From positions 1-64,000 of the forward strand of contig PBTC01000026.1 of NCBI GenBank assembly GCA_002726935.1: a stretch of DNA of 64,000 nucleotides, read 5' to 3'. The position numbers were made by a program, and so were the translations under genes. Shown here piece after piece: positions 1 through 8,237 of the stretch (positions are counted from its first letter, which is position 1; every line of letters begins with the position of its first letter). The notes beneath the pieces were generated by a model that did no database searches, was not told the origin of the DNA, and worked only from the letters and a program-made list of their open reading frames with translations. The stretch is from Candidatus Saccharimonadota bacterium (GTDB lineage Bacteria > Patescibacteriota > Saccharimonadia > Saccharimonadales > Saccharimonadaceae).

Positions 1-477
1 AAGCTCAATTTGAGTGCGGCTTCAGTGAATGTATCTGACGTATCAACGCTTATTGAAGGGGAATACGATGGTGCTTACTGGCGAAGACTTGGGTTGCCCG
101 GCTTGGCTGCATTGATTTCCGGAACAACGAAGGCTGCCAACGAAATTCTAAAAAACGAAGGCACCACTGTCACTTTGAATAACAACGGTTCAAATGTGTT
201 CTCCACTCCTAGAACATCAACCAGCGAGGCGCTGAAGAAGGGCACGTTTGGGGGTGTGTCGGCAGCAGGAGAGCTTGTGGCCAACGAGCTAGTGAGAGAG
301 GGGCAGCAGTCAATTCCCTCAGTGAGTATTGCAGCAAATACGCCTACCGCCATTTTACTGTTTTCTGGGGCGTCAATACCCAAAGGTGCTGAGTTTAAAG
401 GCAGAACGGTGCTCACAGATAAAAACTTTCTCGGGGGAAACTTAACTCCAGCCGAGAGAAATTCAATTCAAAGGTAA
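1..477 (+). CDS. icmE: IcmE/DotG-like T4SS core protein, C-terminal part (5' end outside window)
   Basis: The reading frame is open from base 1, so only the last 158 codons are present. The segment has the conserved feel of the VirB10/TrbI-like C-terminal domain of IcmE/DotG (TraO of IncI plasmids): a GEYDGAYWRRLGLPG stretch, then a region ending in AILLFSGASIPKGAEF. In the family this domain forms the inner- to outer-membrane channel of type IVB secretion or I-type conjugation systems. The call rests mostly on context: the next four genes follow in icmG-icmC-icmD-icmJ order, as in Legionella, and icmG begins only 10 bp downstream. The TAA at 475-477 lies next to the Shine-Dalgarno of icmG, which suggests translational coupling. 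Confidence 0.65.
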   Translation, partial: KLNLSAASVNVSDVSTLIEGEYDGAYWRRLGLPGLAALISGTTKAANEILKNEGTTVTLNNNGSNVFSTPRTSTSEALKKGTFGGVSAAGELVANELVREGQQSIPSVSIAANTPTAILLFSGASIPKGAEFKGRTVLTDKNFLGGNLTPAERNSIQR

Positions 478-487
478 GGGGCTTATT

Positions 488-1585
488 GTGGCTAGTAATG
501 ACATTTTTGATTTCGGAAGTTCAGCAGAGAAGAAGGCTGAGGACGCTACTCCATCGCCACAGCCTTTCTCCTTGATGAACGAGGTTGAGGGCTTAGCGGC
601 TCAGGAAGCGTCCTCTACTGAGGAGGCGCCAGCCTCGCAAACGTCAAGCAGTGCTGAAGAAGATCATGAGCAGCCTGTCGATCAAAAGAAGAAAGGCATT
701 TCCTTGCTATTGCAGAACAAGATGGCCTTGGCTTCTTTGGCGTTCTTCGGTCTCATCGTTGCATTTGTCATTTTCAGAATGTTCGTATACCAGGCCCCTC
801 AGCCTGCAGATCAGGATGTTCTTGGGCAGAGTCAGGCGCCAACGCCAAGCTCAGGAGATGTTTTCCAAGGTGATAACTCTTTGCCTCCTGGCCTTGCTGG
901 TGAACCTGTGGCCATCCCGCCAGAGGTTACGGGCCCCACCGAAGGAGCTGCGCCATCTCAATATGGTGCGGAAGCCTCTGCCGGGATTCGACAGGATATG
1001 TCAGTATTTGGTACCGATCCAAATTCTAACAACGCGCCTACGCCGGCGCCTGAAGTGTACGGTGCGACCTCCCCGCAGCCACAGCAGCCTTCGGTTGTAG
1101 AGGGTGTTGTGGTTCAAACTACACCACAACCTGAGCCGCCTGCCGCACAGCCAACTATCCAGCCTGAGCCTCAGATGGCGTCTGCAATGTCGGTAGAGGC
1201 GCAGGACGAGATCGCCTCGCTTAAGAAGCAGATCGCAGACAGAGACGTGAAAATTAAATCTCTACAGTCTCAATTAAACGTATCGAAACGTGAGTACGCG
1301 AAGCTTGCGGGTGTATCGAAGAAGCTTTTGGCAAAAGAAAAGGAAATGGTAGCTTTTGCGAAGGGGGAGTCGCCTTCATCTTCGAAAGCTGCACCTGAAA
1401 AAGCATCGTCAGTTTCGAGCATGTATTCAATCAAGGCGATTGTGGAAGGATTGGCTTGGCTGAACACCACCGACGGTAGGGTTATTACCGTAAGAGCGGG
1501 CGACTCGCTTGCGAAGAATGTATCCGTGACGAGCATTGACCCTGTAAAGATGATTGTTCGTACCAGCGCTGGTGAAATTAATTAA
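488..1585 (+). CDS. icmG: IcmG/DotF-like (TraP-type) T4SS inner-membrane protein
   Basis: A 365-residue bitopic protein. It has a Pro/Ala/Glu-rich cytoplasmic N-terminus (about 1-80), one transmembrane segment (about 80-102, MALASLAFFGLIVAFVIF), a long Pro/Gln-rich periplasmic linker, a coiled coil (about 235-285, SLKKQIADRDVKIKSLQ) and a small C-terminal beta domain ending in RTSAGEIN. This layout is that of IcmG/DotF and TraP, periplasmic parts of the type IVB core complex. The start is GTG at 488, with AAGGGG seven bases upstream inside the end of icmE. The linker is low complexity, so homology should be judged on the membrane segment, coiled coil and C-terminus only. Confidence 0.6.
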   Translation: MASNDIFDFGSSAEKKAEDATPSPQPFSLMNEVEGLAAQEASSTEEAPASQTSSSAEEDHEQPVDQKKKGISLLLQNKMALASLAFFGLIVAFVIFRMFVYQAPQPADQDVLGQSQAPTPSSGDVFQGDNSLPPGLAGEPVAIPPEVTGPTEGAAPSQYGAEASAGIRQDMSVFGTDPNSNNAPTPAPEVYGATSPQPQQPSVVEGVVVQTTPQPEPPAAQPTIQPEPQMASAMSVEAQDEIASLKKQIADRDVKIKSLQSQLNVSKREYAKLAGVSKKLLAKEKEMVAFAKGESPSSSKAAPEKASSVSSMYSIKAIVEGLAWLNTTDGRVITVRAGDSLAKNVSVTSIDPVKMIVRTSAGEIN

Positions 1586-1665
1586 CTAAAAATGGACTAA
1601 AAATAATTATTCAAGTATTTATTTGTAGAATAGATATTGTTAGTCCGTATTGATAAAGTGAAATT

Positions 1666-2253
1666 ATGAATCCAAATGGATTTATGGGAGGCCTTGATCC
1701 TACGACGCTGAATCAGTTGGCGATCGTGATGCAGTATTTCTTTTATGCTGCAGGCGTGCTGACTTGCGGGCATGGTATTTGGAAGTTGGTTGAAGCCTCG
1801 CAGGCAGGCAAACAGGAAGGGTCTCTAGGTCTACGAAGCGTCATGATTGGTGGTGCGTTGATGTCGATGGGCCCAATCATTGGCTTTGTATCAAATTCTT
1901 TTGGTATGCAGCTTACAAATAGCGAATTCAATGAGGTGATCAACTTTTCGATGATTGAACCGGTTCCGGTTGGGAACGGGTCCGTCGATTTGAAGTATCT
2001 CGCGATTATCAATACTTTTATCAACCTGGTGATCCTCTTTGGATACTGGTCGGTTGGAAAGGGAATCTTGATGATGAAGAAAACGTCCGATGGTGCAGCC
2101 CCCCAAATGGATGAGGGTGTGCTTAGCGGACTAACACATATAGGTTTTGGTGCGTTGCTTGTAAACGTTCGAATTGTTCTCCCAAGCTTCTTGGTCAACG
2201 TCATGGGATTCGACCCCGATATCGTCCGAGGAATTATGGGAGCTGTCATCTGA
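1666..2253 (+). CDS. icmC: IcmC/DotE-like polytopic membrane protein
   Basis: A 195-residue protein with about four hydrophobic segments (roughly 20-42, 58-80, 110-135, 155-180) and a glycine-rich N-terminus. Size, topology and position between icmG and icmD match IcmC/DotE, which with IcmD/DotP and DotV forms a set of small integral membrane components of type IVB systems. The 80-bp AT-rich gap from icmG has no terminator, so it is probably in the same operon. The Shine-Dalgarno is weak (AAGTGA). Synteny supports the call more than sequence motifs do. Confidence 0.55.
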   Translation: MNPNGFMGGLDPTTLNQLAIVMQYFFYAAGVLTCGHGIWKLVEASQAGKQEGSLGLRSVMIGGALMSMGPIIGFVSNSFGMQLTNSEFNEVINFSMIEPVPVGNGSVDLKYLAIINTFINLVILFGYWSVGKGILMMKKTSDGAAPQMDEGVLSGLTHIGFGALLVNVRIVLPSFLVNVMGFDPDIVRGIMGAVI

Positions 2254-2305
2254 GCATAGGGGTGCCTCCCTTATGTTCATTTTTACTGGCGTCTTGGAGA
2301 AAATG

Positions 2306-2737
2306 ATGAAAACTTTGCGCTTTACTGAAGTAAATCGAGCTTTTAAATGGTCCCTGTTTTTGGGTCTTGTGGCCACAATGTTGACCGAACCTGCATTGGC
2401 TCAAGTAGCCAACCAGGGTCTTGGTGGTTTTGTGAACACGTTCAAGAATGACACCCTCAAGCCTTTGCTTGAATTCGGTGTATATGTTGCATATGCCGCC
2501 GGTGTTGGTGTGACGGGCGTTGGCATTAACAAGTTTATCAAGGTGTCTAAGGGCGATCCTCAGACTGGCCCAGGCGAAGCTGCGGCCTATACTTTTGGCG
2601 GCGGTGGTTTGATGGCACTTGGACTGATTGCTGACTACGCAGCAAACTCAATGTCTGTGAACGGTACAAACCCTGCGGCCTGGGGAACTCGATCAGCCGC
2701 GGATGTTCTGCAATCCCTCTTGCCATATATCGGCTAA
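2306..2737 (+). CDS. icmD: IcmD/DotP-like small membrane protein
   Basis: About 143 residues, beginning with a signal or anchor segment (WSLFLGLVATMLTEPALAQ), then two hydrophobic glycine-rich segments (about 58-80 and 95-120). The layout and the position between icmC and icmJ match IcmD/DotP. A longer open frame runs back to 2174, but ATG 2306 sits six bases after GGAG (2296-2299) and is preferred; the neighbouring ATG at 2303 is less well spaced. The same CTTGGAGAAAATGATGAA leader precedes the second pilin gene at 25886, so this start region is probably real. Only one base separates its stop codon from the icmJ start. Confidence 0.55.
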   Translation: MKTLRFTEVNRAFKWSLFLGLVATMLTEPALAQVANQGLGGFVNTFKNDTLKPLLEFGVYVAYAAGVGVTGVGINKFIKVSKGDPQTGPGEAAAYTFGGGGLMALGLIADYAANSMSVNGTNPAAWGTRSAADVLQSLLPYIG

Positions 2738-2738
2738 G

Positions 2739-3437
2739 ATGCAAGAAGTAAACGCCAGTAACGAGCCCGAGCTGTACCCGCTTTCAATAGGGTCAGCTCG
2801 AGGCGTTCCGGCAGCTCAGATTGATGCGCTGTATGGCGCGAGGGTTGTCTCGGGTCCTTTGTTTGATGCGGTGGTTAAGCAGCACAACGGACGCTGCGCG
2901 GGTTGCGGTTTCGAGTCTAAGAAGTTTCTATCTCTTCATCCTAAAGACGATAAGTTGTCAAATAGGAACCCTGAGGAACTTGTTCCTCTTTGCCCTTTTT
3001 GTTTTTCTTCTTGCAATATTTTTTATGCGGGGCGATGTGGTGGTGGGCGTATTGTTCGGCTCCCTGAAGTATCACAAGCCTACCTAAACAGATCGATACG
3101 CGCTCTGATGGTTGCTGCGAGACTTGGTCTTCCTCAAGCTGAGGACGTCGCGTCAAGAGTATTCAAAGCGCTCCAAAAAAGAGCCTATATGGTCGAACAA
3201 GCCTGGGGCTCATCTCTGCCAGAGGACTTCTGCGCAGCTCTTGGCGAAGTTGAAGATGCAACATATTACGACCTCAAAGAGAAGTTATATGAGTTGCGTT
3301 TTATTCCTACGTTGAAAAATCCAATGCTGACCGAGGACTATTTTGGTTTCCTTTGTTCGGATGCCAAGAAATTAGATCCCCACGGAACGGAAAGCGCGAG
3401 TCTAATGTATTCACTCTTAGGGCCCTTGAATGGCTAA
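2739..3437 (+). CDS. icmJ: IcmJ/DotN-like zinc-binding coupling-complex protein
   Basis: A 232-residue soluble protein with an HNH-like zinc site: CAGC at residues 53-56, His67 in LSLHP, and CPFC at 85-88. Legionella DotN/IcmJ has an HNH-nuclease-like fold of this kind and belongs to the type IV coupling complex with DotL. The start is taken at ATG 2739, one base after the icmD stop; the open frame from 2703 overlaps icmD and has no ribosome site. It overlaps icmO by 8 bp, which fits a coupling-complex subunit made together with its ATPase. In Legionella icmJ is followed by icmB; here it is followed by icmO. Confidence 0.7.
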   Translation: MQEVNASNEPELYPLSIGSARGVPAAQIDALYGARVVSGPLFDAVVKQHNGRCAGCGFESKKFLSLHPKDDKLSNRNPEELVPLCPFCFSSCNIFYAGRCGGGRIVRLPEVSQAYLNRSIRALMVAARLGLPQAEDVASRVFKALQKRAYMVEQAWGSSLPEDFCAALGEVEDATYYDLKEKLYELRFIPTLKNPMLTEDYFGFLCSDAKKLDPHGTESASLMYSLLGPLNG

Positions 3438-5910
3438 GAATAGAGGCGTACTTGCGAGAGACGAAATTGACGTCTCCAGAATTCGACGTGACAGCCGGCC
3501 CCCCTATGTCCGCTTTGTGGCATGGACTCAGGAACCCGAGAATGGAATCATCGTTCTCGCCATAACGGCCGGAGTATGCTTTTTTGTACCCGCCCTGGTA
3601 AAACTCGGTTTCGCGATCGCGGCGATATACGCTCTTGTGATGTTCAGCACGAAGCAAGGGATGTTGGTACGCGTTCCCGAAATGGCAGGGGTTAGTGATC
3701 CTACAGAAAAGATACCCAATTCAAGAAAGGTTGATAAGGGCAAGGGCATTATGTACCTCGGCCATGACCGCAGCCCAGAAGGTTCAAAAGAGCAGGTCTG
3801 GCTCTCAAATTCTGACGCACGCACTCACTTTTTTACGTTGGGAACGACGGGCTCGGGTAAAACGCAAGCACTTTTGTCATGGGCCTTTAACTCTTTAAGC
3901 TGGGGTTCAGGCTTCGTTTATATCGACGGAAAAGCTGATAACGAGCTGATTTATCAAGCATATGCGATGTGCAGAAGGCTGGGCCGTGAGGACGACTTCT
4001 TTGTCGTTAACTTCATGACCGGCGATTCAGACGCATTTGAAATCCACAGATCCAACGACAGGGGGAGTAACACAATTAACCCGATGTCGACTGGCTCCTC
4101 AAACTCGCTGACTCAGCTTGTATCTTCATTGATGCCTGAATCAGGCGGGGACAACGCGATGTGGCAGGGCCTGGCGATCGGCATGGTGAACGCCGTGATT
4201 ATTGGGCTTTGCTACAAGCGCTACAGAGACGGTTTTACTATCGATGCTGGCATCTTAAGAGACTATATTGAACTTAGTGCATTGATTGCTCTTACCAAGG
4301 AGTTCGAACGTCGTGAGGACGTCCCAAAAGATCTGGTCTTTAAACCACTAAAGACATATCTCATGAACCTTCCAGGTTTTGATTGGGAAACAAACCTGAT
4401 GCGCACCCAGCCAGTTTCAGAGGACACAAAGAAACAGCATGACTTCCGAAGCATGCAGTTTTTAAGGCAATTGACGATGCTGGCCGATACCTACGGTTCT
4501 GTGTTTAAAGCACAGATCCCCGAAGTGGACATGCTTGACATTGTACTTAAGCGTCGGATCGTCATCGTGTGTATTCCCTCTCTTGAGAAATCCGAGGAGG
4601 AATCACAAGGTGTGGGCAAGCTTGTAGTATCAGCTATTCGTCTTATGATGTCGAAGACGCTAGGATCGAAGGTCGAAGGTGATTACGATGCCGTGGTGAA
4701 ATCAAAGCCCACGAACTCGCCTTCGCCGTTTATTGCGATCTTCGATGAGTTGGGCTACTACTTTACAAAAGGCATGGCCATCATGTTCGCACAGGCCAGG
4801 GGGCTGGGTTTTGCCTTGTTTGCCGCTGGGCAGGATCTCTCTGCCATGATGAAAGGTGCAAACAAGGAGGAAGCCGAATCCGTTGTCGCCAACGCGAAAT
4901 TTAAGATCACTCTCGCAATGGAAGACCCCGAGAGAACGGCTGATCTCATCATTAAAACCGGCGGGGAAGCCATGATCTCTGAGGTGGCTGGCTACGAAGG
5001 AAAGATGGGCGCCGTGGCTTCTGCCACATATCGGGATAACCTGAACGCCACAATCCAGATGCGTAAGCGAGTCACCCTGGAAGAGTTGAGAGACATGGAC
5101 AGTGGTGAGTCTATTATGATGTGGCGCGATCGCATCGTGCGCATGCAAAATTTCTATGTATTCGACGGCCCTGGCAAGATTGGTCGAATGAAGACTCAAC
5201 ATTTAAATCGCTTGTTATGTTGCTTCCCTCCATCGATTCATGAACTCACGGGCTACGTGGTACCAAAGAAAGTGGTCCAAGTAGCGGCTAGCGACAACAT
5301 CTTGAACTTGCTGCTCTCGGATGCAAATCCGATTTTCACAAGCGAGAGCGACGAGATAGGCGATGAGCTTCTGATCGCCCCGTCTCATAGTGTTGACGTG
5401 GGAAGAAATCGGGAAGGTGTTCAAGTCGAACTTGGGCTTTTTTATAAGTTCAGCGAATGGTATGACGGCCAAGACAAAGGCACCAAGTCAAATAGTAAAT
5501 CGAAGATGAGAGGAATCTCGCTTACGCCTGGAGGTCATGAAGAATCTCCTTTAGGGGCACCAAAGCCTGTAATTGGCTCGAACTCTCTGATTATTAACTT
5601 CGACGCCTTATTTACAAAAAACAATGAAGTCGTCTATCCAATTAAGCCTCGAATTGATGAATCAAAACTCGATCTAGCTTATGAGGAAGTTGATGGCATT
5701 CCGACAATCAATGAAGTTGCATGGAAACTCACCATTGACAATGAGGTCGAGGAAAGCCTGCGAGTCATGGACAAAATTCTTGCTGCGGAGTCAAGCTCCA
5801 GCGGCGCTGTTAAACGCATCATGAAATATCGTTCAAACCCATCAGGGCTGTCTAGAAACCCCGAGGACCCAAATTTGGCTGTCCAGGGATCGTCCGGGTT
5901 TGCATCTTAA
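3430..5910 (+). CDS. icmO: IcmO/DotL-like type IV coupling ATPase (TrbC/VirD4-type)
   Basis: An 826-residue coupling protein that would recruit the relaxosome DNA to the conjugation channel. It has an N-terminal membrane hairpin (about 39-73), a Walker A motif GTTGSGKT (138-145) and a Walker B motif IFDE (437-440) followed by the GYYFTKG and AAGQD stretches typical of the DotL/TraG group. The 780-830 residue length matches IcmO/DotL rather than the shorter VirD4. The C-terminal 200 residues are acidic and variable, where DotL binds DotN and adaptor proteins. It overlaps icmJ (DotN-like) by 8 bp, in agreement with a coupled complex. Confidence 0.85.
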   Translation: MAKNRGVLARDEIDVSRIRRDSRPPYVRFVAWTQEPENGIIVLAITAGVCFFVPALVKLGFAIAAIYALVMFSTKQGMLVRVPEMAGVSDPTEKIPNSRKVDKGKGIMYLGHDRSPEGSKEQVWLSNSDARTHFFTLGTTGSGKTQALLSWAFNSLSWGSGFVYIDGKADNELIYQAYAMCRRLGREDDFFVVNFMTGDSDAFEIHRSNDRGSNTINPMSTGSSNSLTQLVSSLMPESGGDNAMWQGLAIGMVNAVIIGLCYKRYRDGFTIDAGILRDYIELSALIALTKEFERREDVPKDLVFKPLKTYLMNLPGFDWETNLMRTQPVSEDTKKQHDFRSMQFLRQLTMLADTYGSVFKAQIPEVDMLDIVLKRRIVIVCIPSLEKSEEESQGVGKLVVSAIRLMMSKTLGSKVEGDYDAVVKSKPTNSPSPFIAIFDELGYYFTKGMAIMFAQARGLGFALFAAGQDLSAMMKGANKEEAESVVANAKFKITLAMEDPERTADLIIKTGGEAMISEVAGYEGKMGAVASATYRDNLNATIQMRKRVTLEELRDMDSGESIMMWRDRIVRMQNFYVFDGPGKIGRMKTQHLNRLLCCFPPSIHELTGYVVPKKVVQVAASDNILNLLLSDANPIFTSESDEIGDELLIAPSHSVDVGRNREGVQVELGLFYKFSEWYDGQDKGTKSNSKSKMRGISLTPGGHEESPLGAPKPVIGSNSLIINFDALFTKNNEVVYPIKPRIDESKLDLAYEEVDGIPTINEVAWKLTIDNEVEESLRVMDKILAAESSSSGAVKRIMKYRSNPSGLSRNPEDPNLAVQGSSGFAS

Positions 5911-5919
5911 GGAGGGATT

Positions 5920-6486
5920 ATGCTCGACCGTAGAGACTTTTTAAAAATTTGCCTGGCGGCCACCGCTGCACCTACATTGATTCTGCCTGAAGAAGCTAAT
6001 GCTTTTGTATCTGACGAGGGATTGAAGCCGTGGCTTTACATGAAGGAAATGCCCCTATTCATCAAAAGAGGAAAGGATGCTTTCAAGATAGATCTTCGCC
6101 GCAAAGGTCATTTTGATACCTTTCGCTACGCTACCCGAGACATCAAGGCAAATGTAATCGGCTATCCAGATCCGCATCTCGGTGGTCTGATTTCCTGGAT
6201 GCAAGCAACAATTGCAGCGCGCACCGGAAAGTTCCATCCGTTTGTAATTACAAGTGGGCTCCGTACGCAAGCTACCAACAGTCGTATTGAGGGAGCCGCC
6301 AGAAACTCCATGCATCTACCTGATGAGAACGGATTCTTTCGCGCTGTCGATATCCACTCACCGGCCGTACCCCCCAAGGAAATTGCCGCGCTAGCAAAGC
6401 TTGCTCAAGAGGGTGGCGTTGGAATTTACAGCAGTAGAGGTTTTATCCACGTAGATACTGGTCGGGTAAGGACGTGGGGAAAATAA
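5920..6486 (+). CDS. Tat-exported M15-type peptidase (peptidoglycan carboxypeptidase-like)
   Basis: A 188-residue protein with a twin-arginine signal (RRDFLK then a hydrophobic run ending near AEANA-type cleavage at about residue 28). The mature part resembles peptidase M15/DUF882 (YcbK-like): SGLRTQATN, a SMH...AVD element (about 127-141) and a late HVDTG, which supply the His/Asp/His zinc ligands. The spacing between the first His and Asp is longer than usual (HLPDENGFFRAVD). It starts nine bases after icmO with GGAGG. Its probable role is local trimming of peptidoglycan for the transfer apparatus; that is inferred from context. It is the last gene before a strong terminator. Confidence 0.65.
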   Translation: MLDRRDFLKICLAATAAPTLILPEEANAFVSDEGLKPWLYMKEMPLFIKRGKDAFKIDLRRKGHFDTFRYATRDIKANVIGYPDPHLGGLISWMQATIAARTGKFHPFVITSGLRTQATNSRIEGAARNSMHLPDENGFFRAVDIHSPAVPPKEIAALAKLAQEGGVGIYSSRGFIHVDTGRVRTWGK

Positions 6487-6518
6487 AGACAATTCGTTAA
6501 AAATTGAGATATTGCATT

Positions 6519-6565
6519 TCGGGCGTATTAATGGTATAAAGTCATTAATACGCCCGATGCTTTTT
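6519..6565 (+). terminator. Rho-independent terminator after the icm block
   Basis: A perfect 15-bp inverted repeat (TCGGGCGTATTAATG at 6519-6533, its complement at 6543-6557), a 9-base loop and a T5 run. It closes the transcription unit that ends with the M15 peptidase gene. Confidence 0.85.
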
Positions 6566-6643
6566 GGGACATCAAATTGTTGGACGGCGTAAAACTACTC
6601 AAATATTCTGAATGTCAATCGCATTTAAAAGTCAGTCACTCAA

Positions 6644-8155
6644 ATGAAAGATATGAGAGCCGTCTCTACCGCAGATAGAACCGAAGCAGCCATCGAACTG
6701 ATTCGTTCCACTGTGCCCGACGCGAATGAACTGCTTCTAGTAGACATGGAGCGTGTGAGGTTCTGGATCCAAGAGATTCTAAGGACCGATCCCGAGCGAC
6801 TGGATTGGCATATCAAGCGTCTTCAGGGGATTGGGGCATCAGAAGTCGGCACGCTGGTCAGAGAGCTTGTTCACCAAGAGAGAGGCGGGATGCCTGGCGT
6901 AACGGCAGGCTCCATTATTCTTCAGAAACTCCTTTTGGCTCCATTGAAGCGCCCAACATTTGCGATGCGCTCTGGCACGCTGCACGAGGCGGATGCTAAA
7001 GCATTGTTGATTGAACAGGCCGCAAGAAATGGTGGCGTGGTTGACCATGAGGCGACAAGACTACTTCGCTTGTGGAGCCTAAACCGTTCTGTTCGAGAGA
7101 AAGTCGGGAAGGGCCTGGAGTTACTTGTGGGCGAAGACGACTTAATTCTAAAGTTCGGCGATAAAAGAATTCTGTACGACATCAAGGTTGACGCAAACCG
7201 CAATGGTGGCCCGGTCGCTGAAGAGTACATTTACCAACTACATTCATTGGCGTTGATTTGCGAAGAGGGGCTGGGTTTACCTATTCACGGTAAGCGCATT
7301 AGTCGGTATGGGCCTGACGACGAGGGATATCCAAGCATTGAGAATCTCATTGTTCACCGAGAGGAGTATCGCTTCGGAGAAATCCGTGAGGCAGCCAGAA
7401 TTGCATGGGAATACAGGGCCAAGGGTACGGCGCCGATGCTGCCTCCAAAGAAGTATGTGCGTCTGGAAAACGCGGAAGAAATCAAAACCATTGCCGAGTA
7501 CAGCAACGAATATTTCTCTTGGATGCAGCTTTATAAGTTAGCGGAAGAAAAGAAAGAAGAGACAAAGAAGTCTCTTGTGTTTATGGCGAATCAGGTTTCC
7601 CTTGATCACGACATGTCAGAAAAGATCACCGGATCACAAGGTACGTTGAGGGTCGGTTTGTTGAACATCGGTTTCTCAACCGAGGCCAACCTTCAAGAGA
7701 TCGCTGAGAACCTTCTGGCGGAAAAAGCTATCGATTCATTGGACAAGCTAAGAAAGCCGGTAGGAAGCGTTAATGAGGACAAGTTGGTTAGGCTCCTGCA
7801 AGAGGTTGCGGATCAGCGCGCTATCCCACTTGTGGATTTGATCGCCGAGCTTCGAGATACCGACTGGAGTCAAGACGAGATCCTTACCTTGGCAAAACAG
7901 CACTACGGTGAGAACCCGATTCCCGGCCTTTACCAGAGCTACCGCCTGACCGAAACAAGGACAAAAGATACAGGCTTAGAGGATTGCAAGATGCTTGCCA
8001 GAACAGGCCTTGAGCAGGTCGCTCAGCAAGTACGAGCGCAGGCAGAGATCAGCTTCGAATCGAGTATTTCGAAACCAGCAAAGGTCTCTGCTAACGAACA
8101 AGCAAAACGTGAGGCAAAGAAGGCTGAAAAGTCTCCCTTTGATCTCAAATTTTGA
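6644..8155 (+). CDS. YqaJ/RecE-like PD-(D/E)XK nuclease (putative)
   Basis: A 503-residue soluble protein. The N-terminal half has the signature order of the YqaJ/lambda-exonuclease fold: GASEVGTL (start of the domain), GTLHE (Glu), then EDDLIL (Asp), YDIKV (DxK) and YIYQLHSL (the Gln of the last motif). Such nucleases resect double-strand ends in phage recombination systems. The C-terminal half is charged and helical and unassigned. The start has no clear Shine-Dalgarno (ATG 6644 or 6653). The next gene follows after about 80 bp with no terminator, so it may be the functional partner. The fold assignment comes from motif reading only. Confidence 0.5.
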   Translation: MKDMRAVSTADRTEAAIELIRSTVPDANELLLVDMERVRFWIQEILRTDPERLDWHIKRLQGIGASEVGTLVRELVHQERGGMPGVTAGSIILQKLLLAPLKRPTFAMRSGTLHEADAKALLIEQAARNGGVVDHEATRLLRLWSLNRSVREKVGKGLELLVGEDDLILKFGDKRILYDIKVDANRNGGPVAEEYIYQLHSLALICEEGLGLPIHGKRISRYGPDDEGYPSIENLIVHREEYRFGEIREAARIAWEYRAKGTAPMLPPKKYVRLENAEEIKTIAEYSNEYFSWMQLYKLAEEKKEETKKSLVFMANQVSLDHDMSEKITGSQGTLRVGLLNIGFSTEANLQEIAENLLAEKAIDSLDKLRKPVGSVNEDKLVRLLQEVADQRAIPLVDLIAELRDTDWSQDEILTLAKQHYGENPIPGLYQSYRLTETRTKDTGLEDCKMLARTGLEQVAQQVRAQAEISFESSISKPAKVSANEQAKREAKKAEKSPFDLKF

Positions 8156-8237
8156 ATTCAGAACAGGGCGGGGCGCCTTGTGTAGTTAAAAGCCCAAATC
8201 ATACAAAAACCACTCCCACTCAAAAATGGAGAAAATT

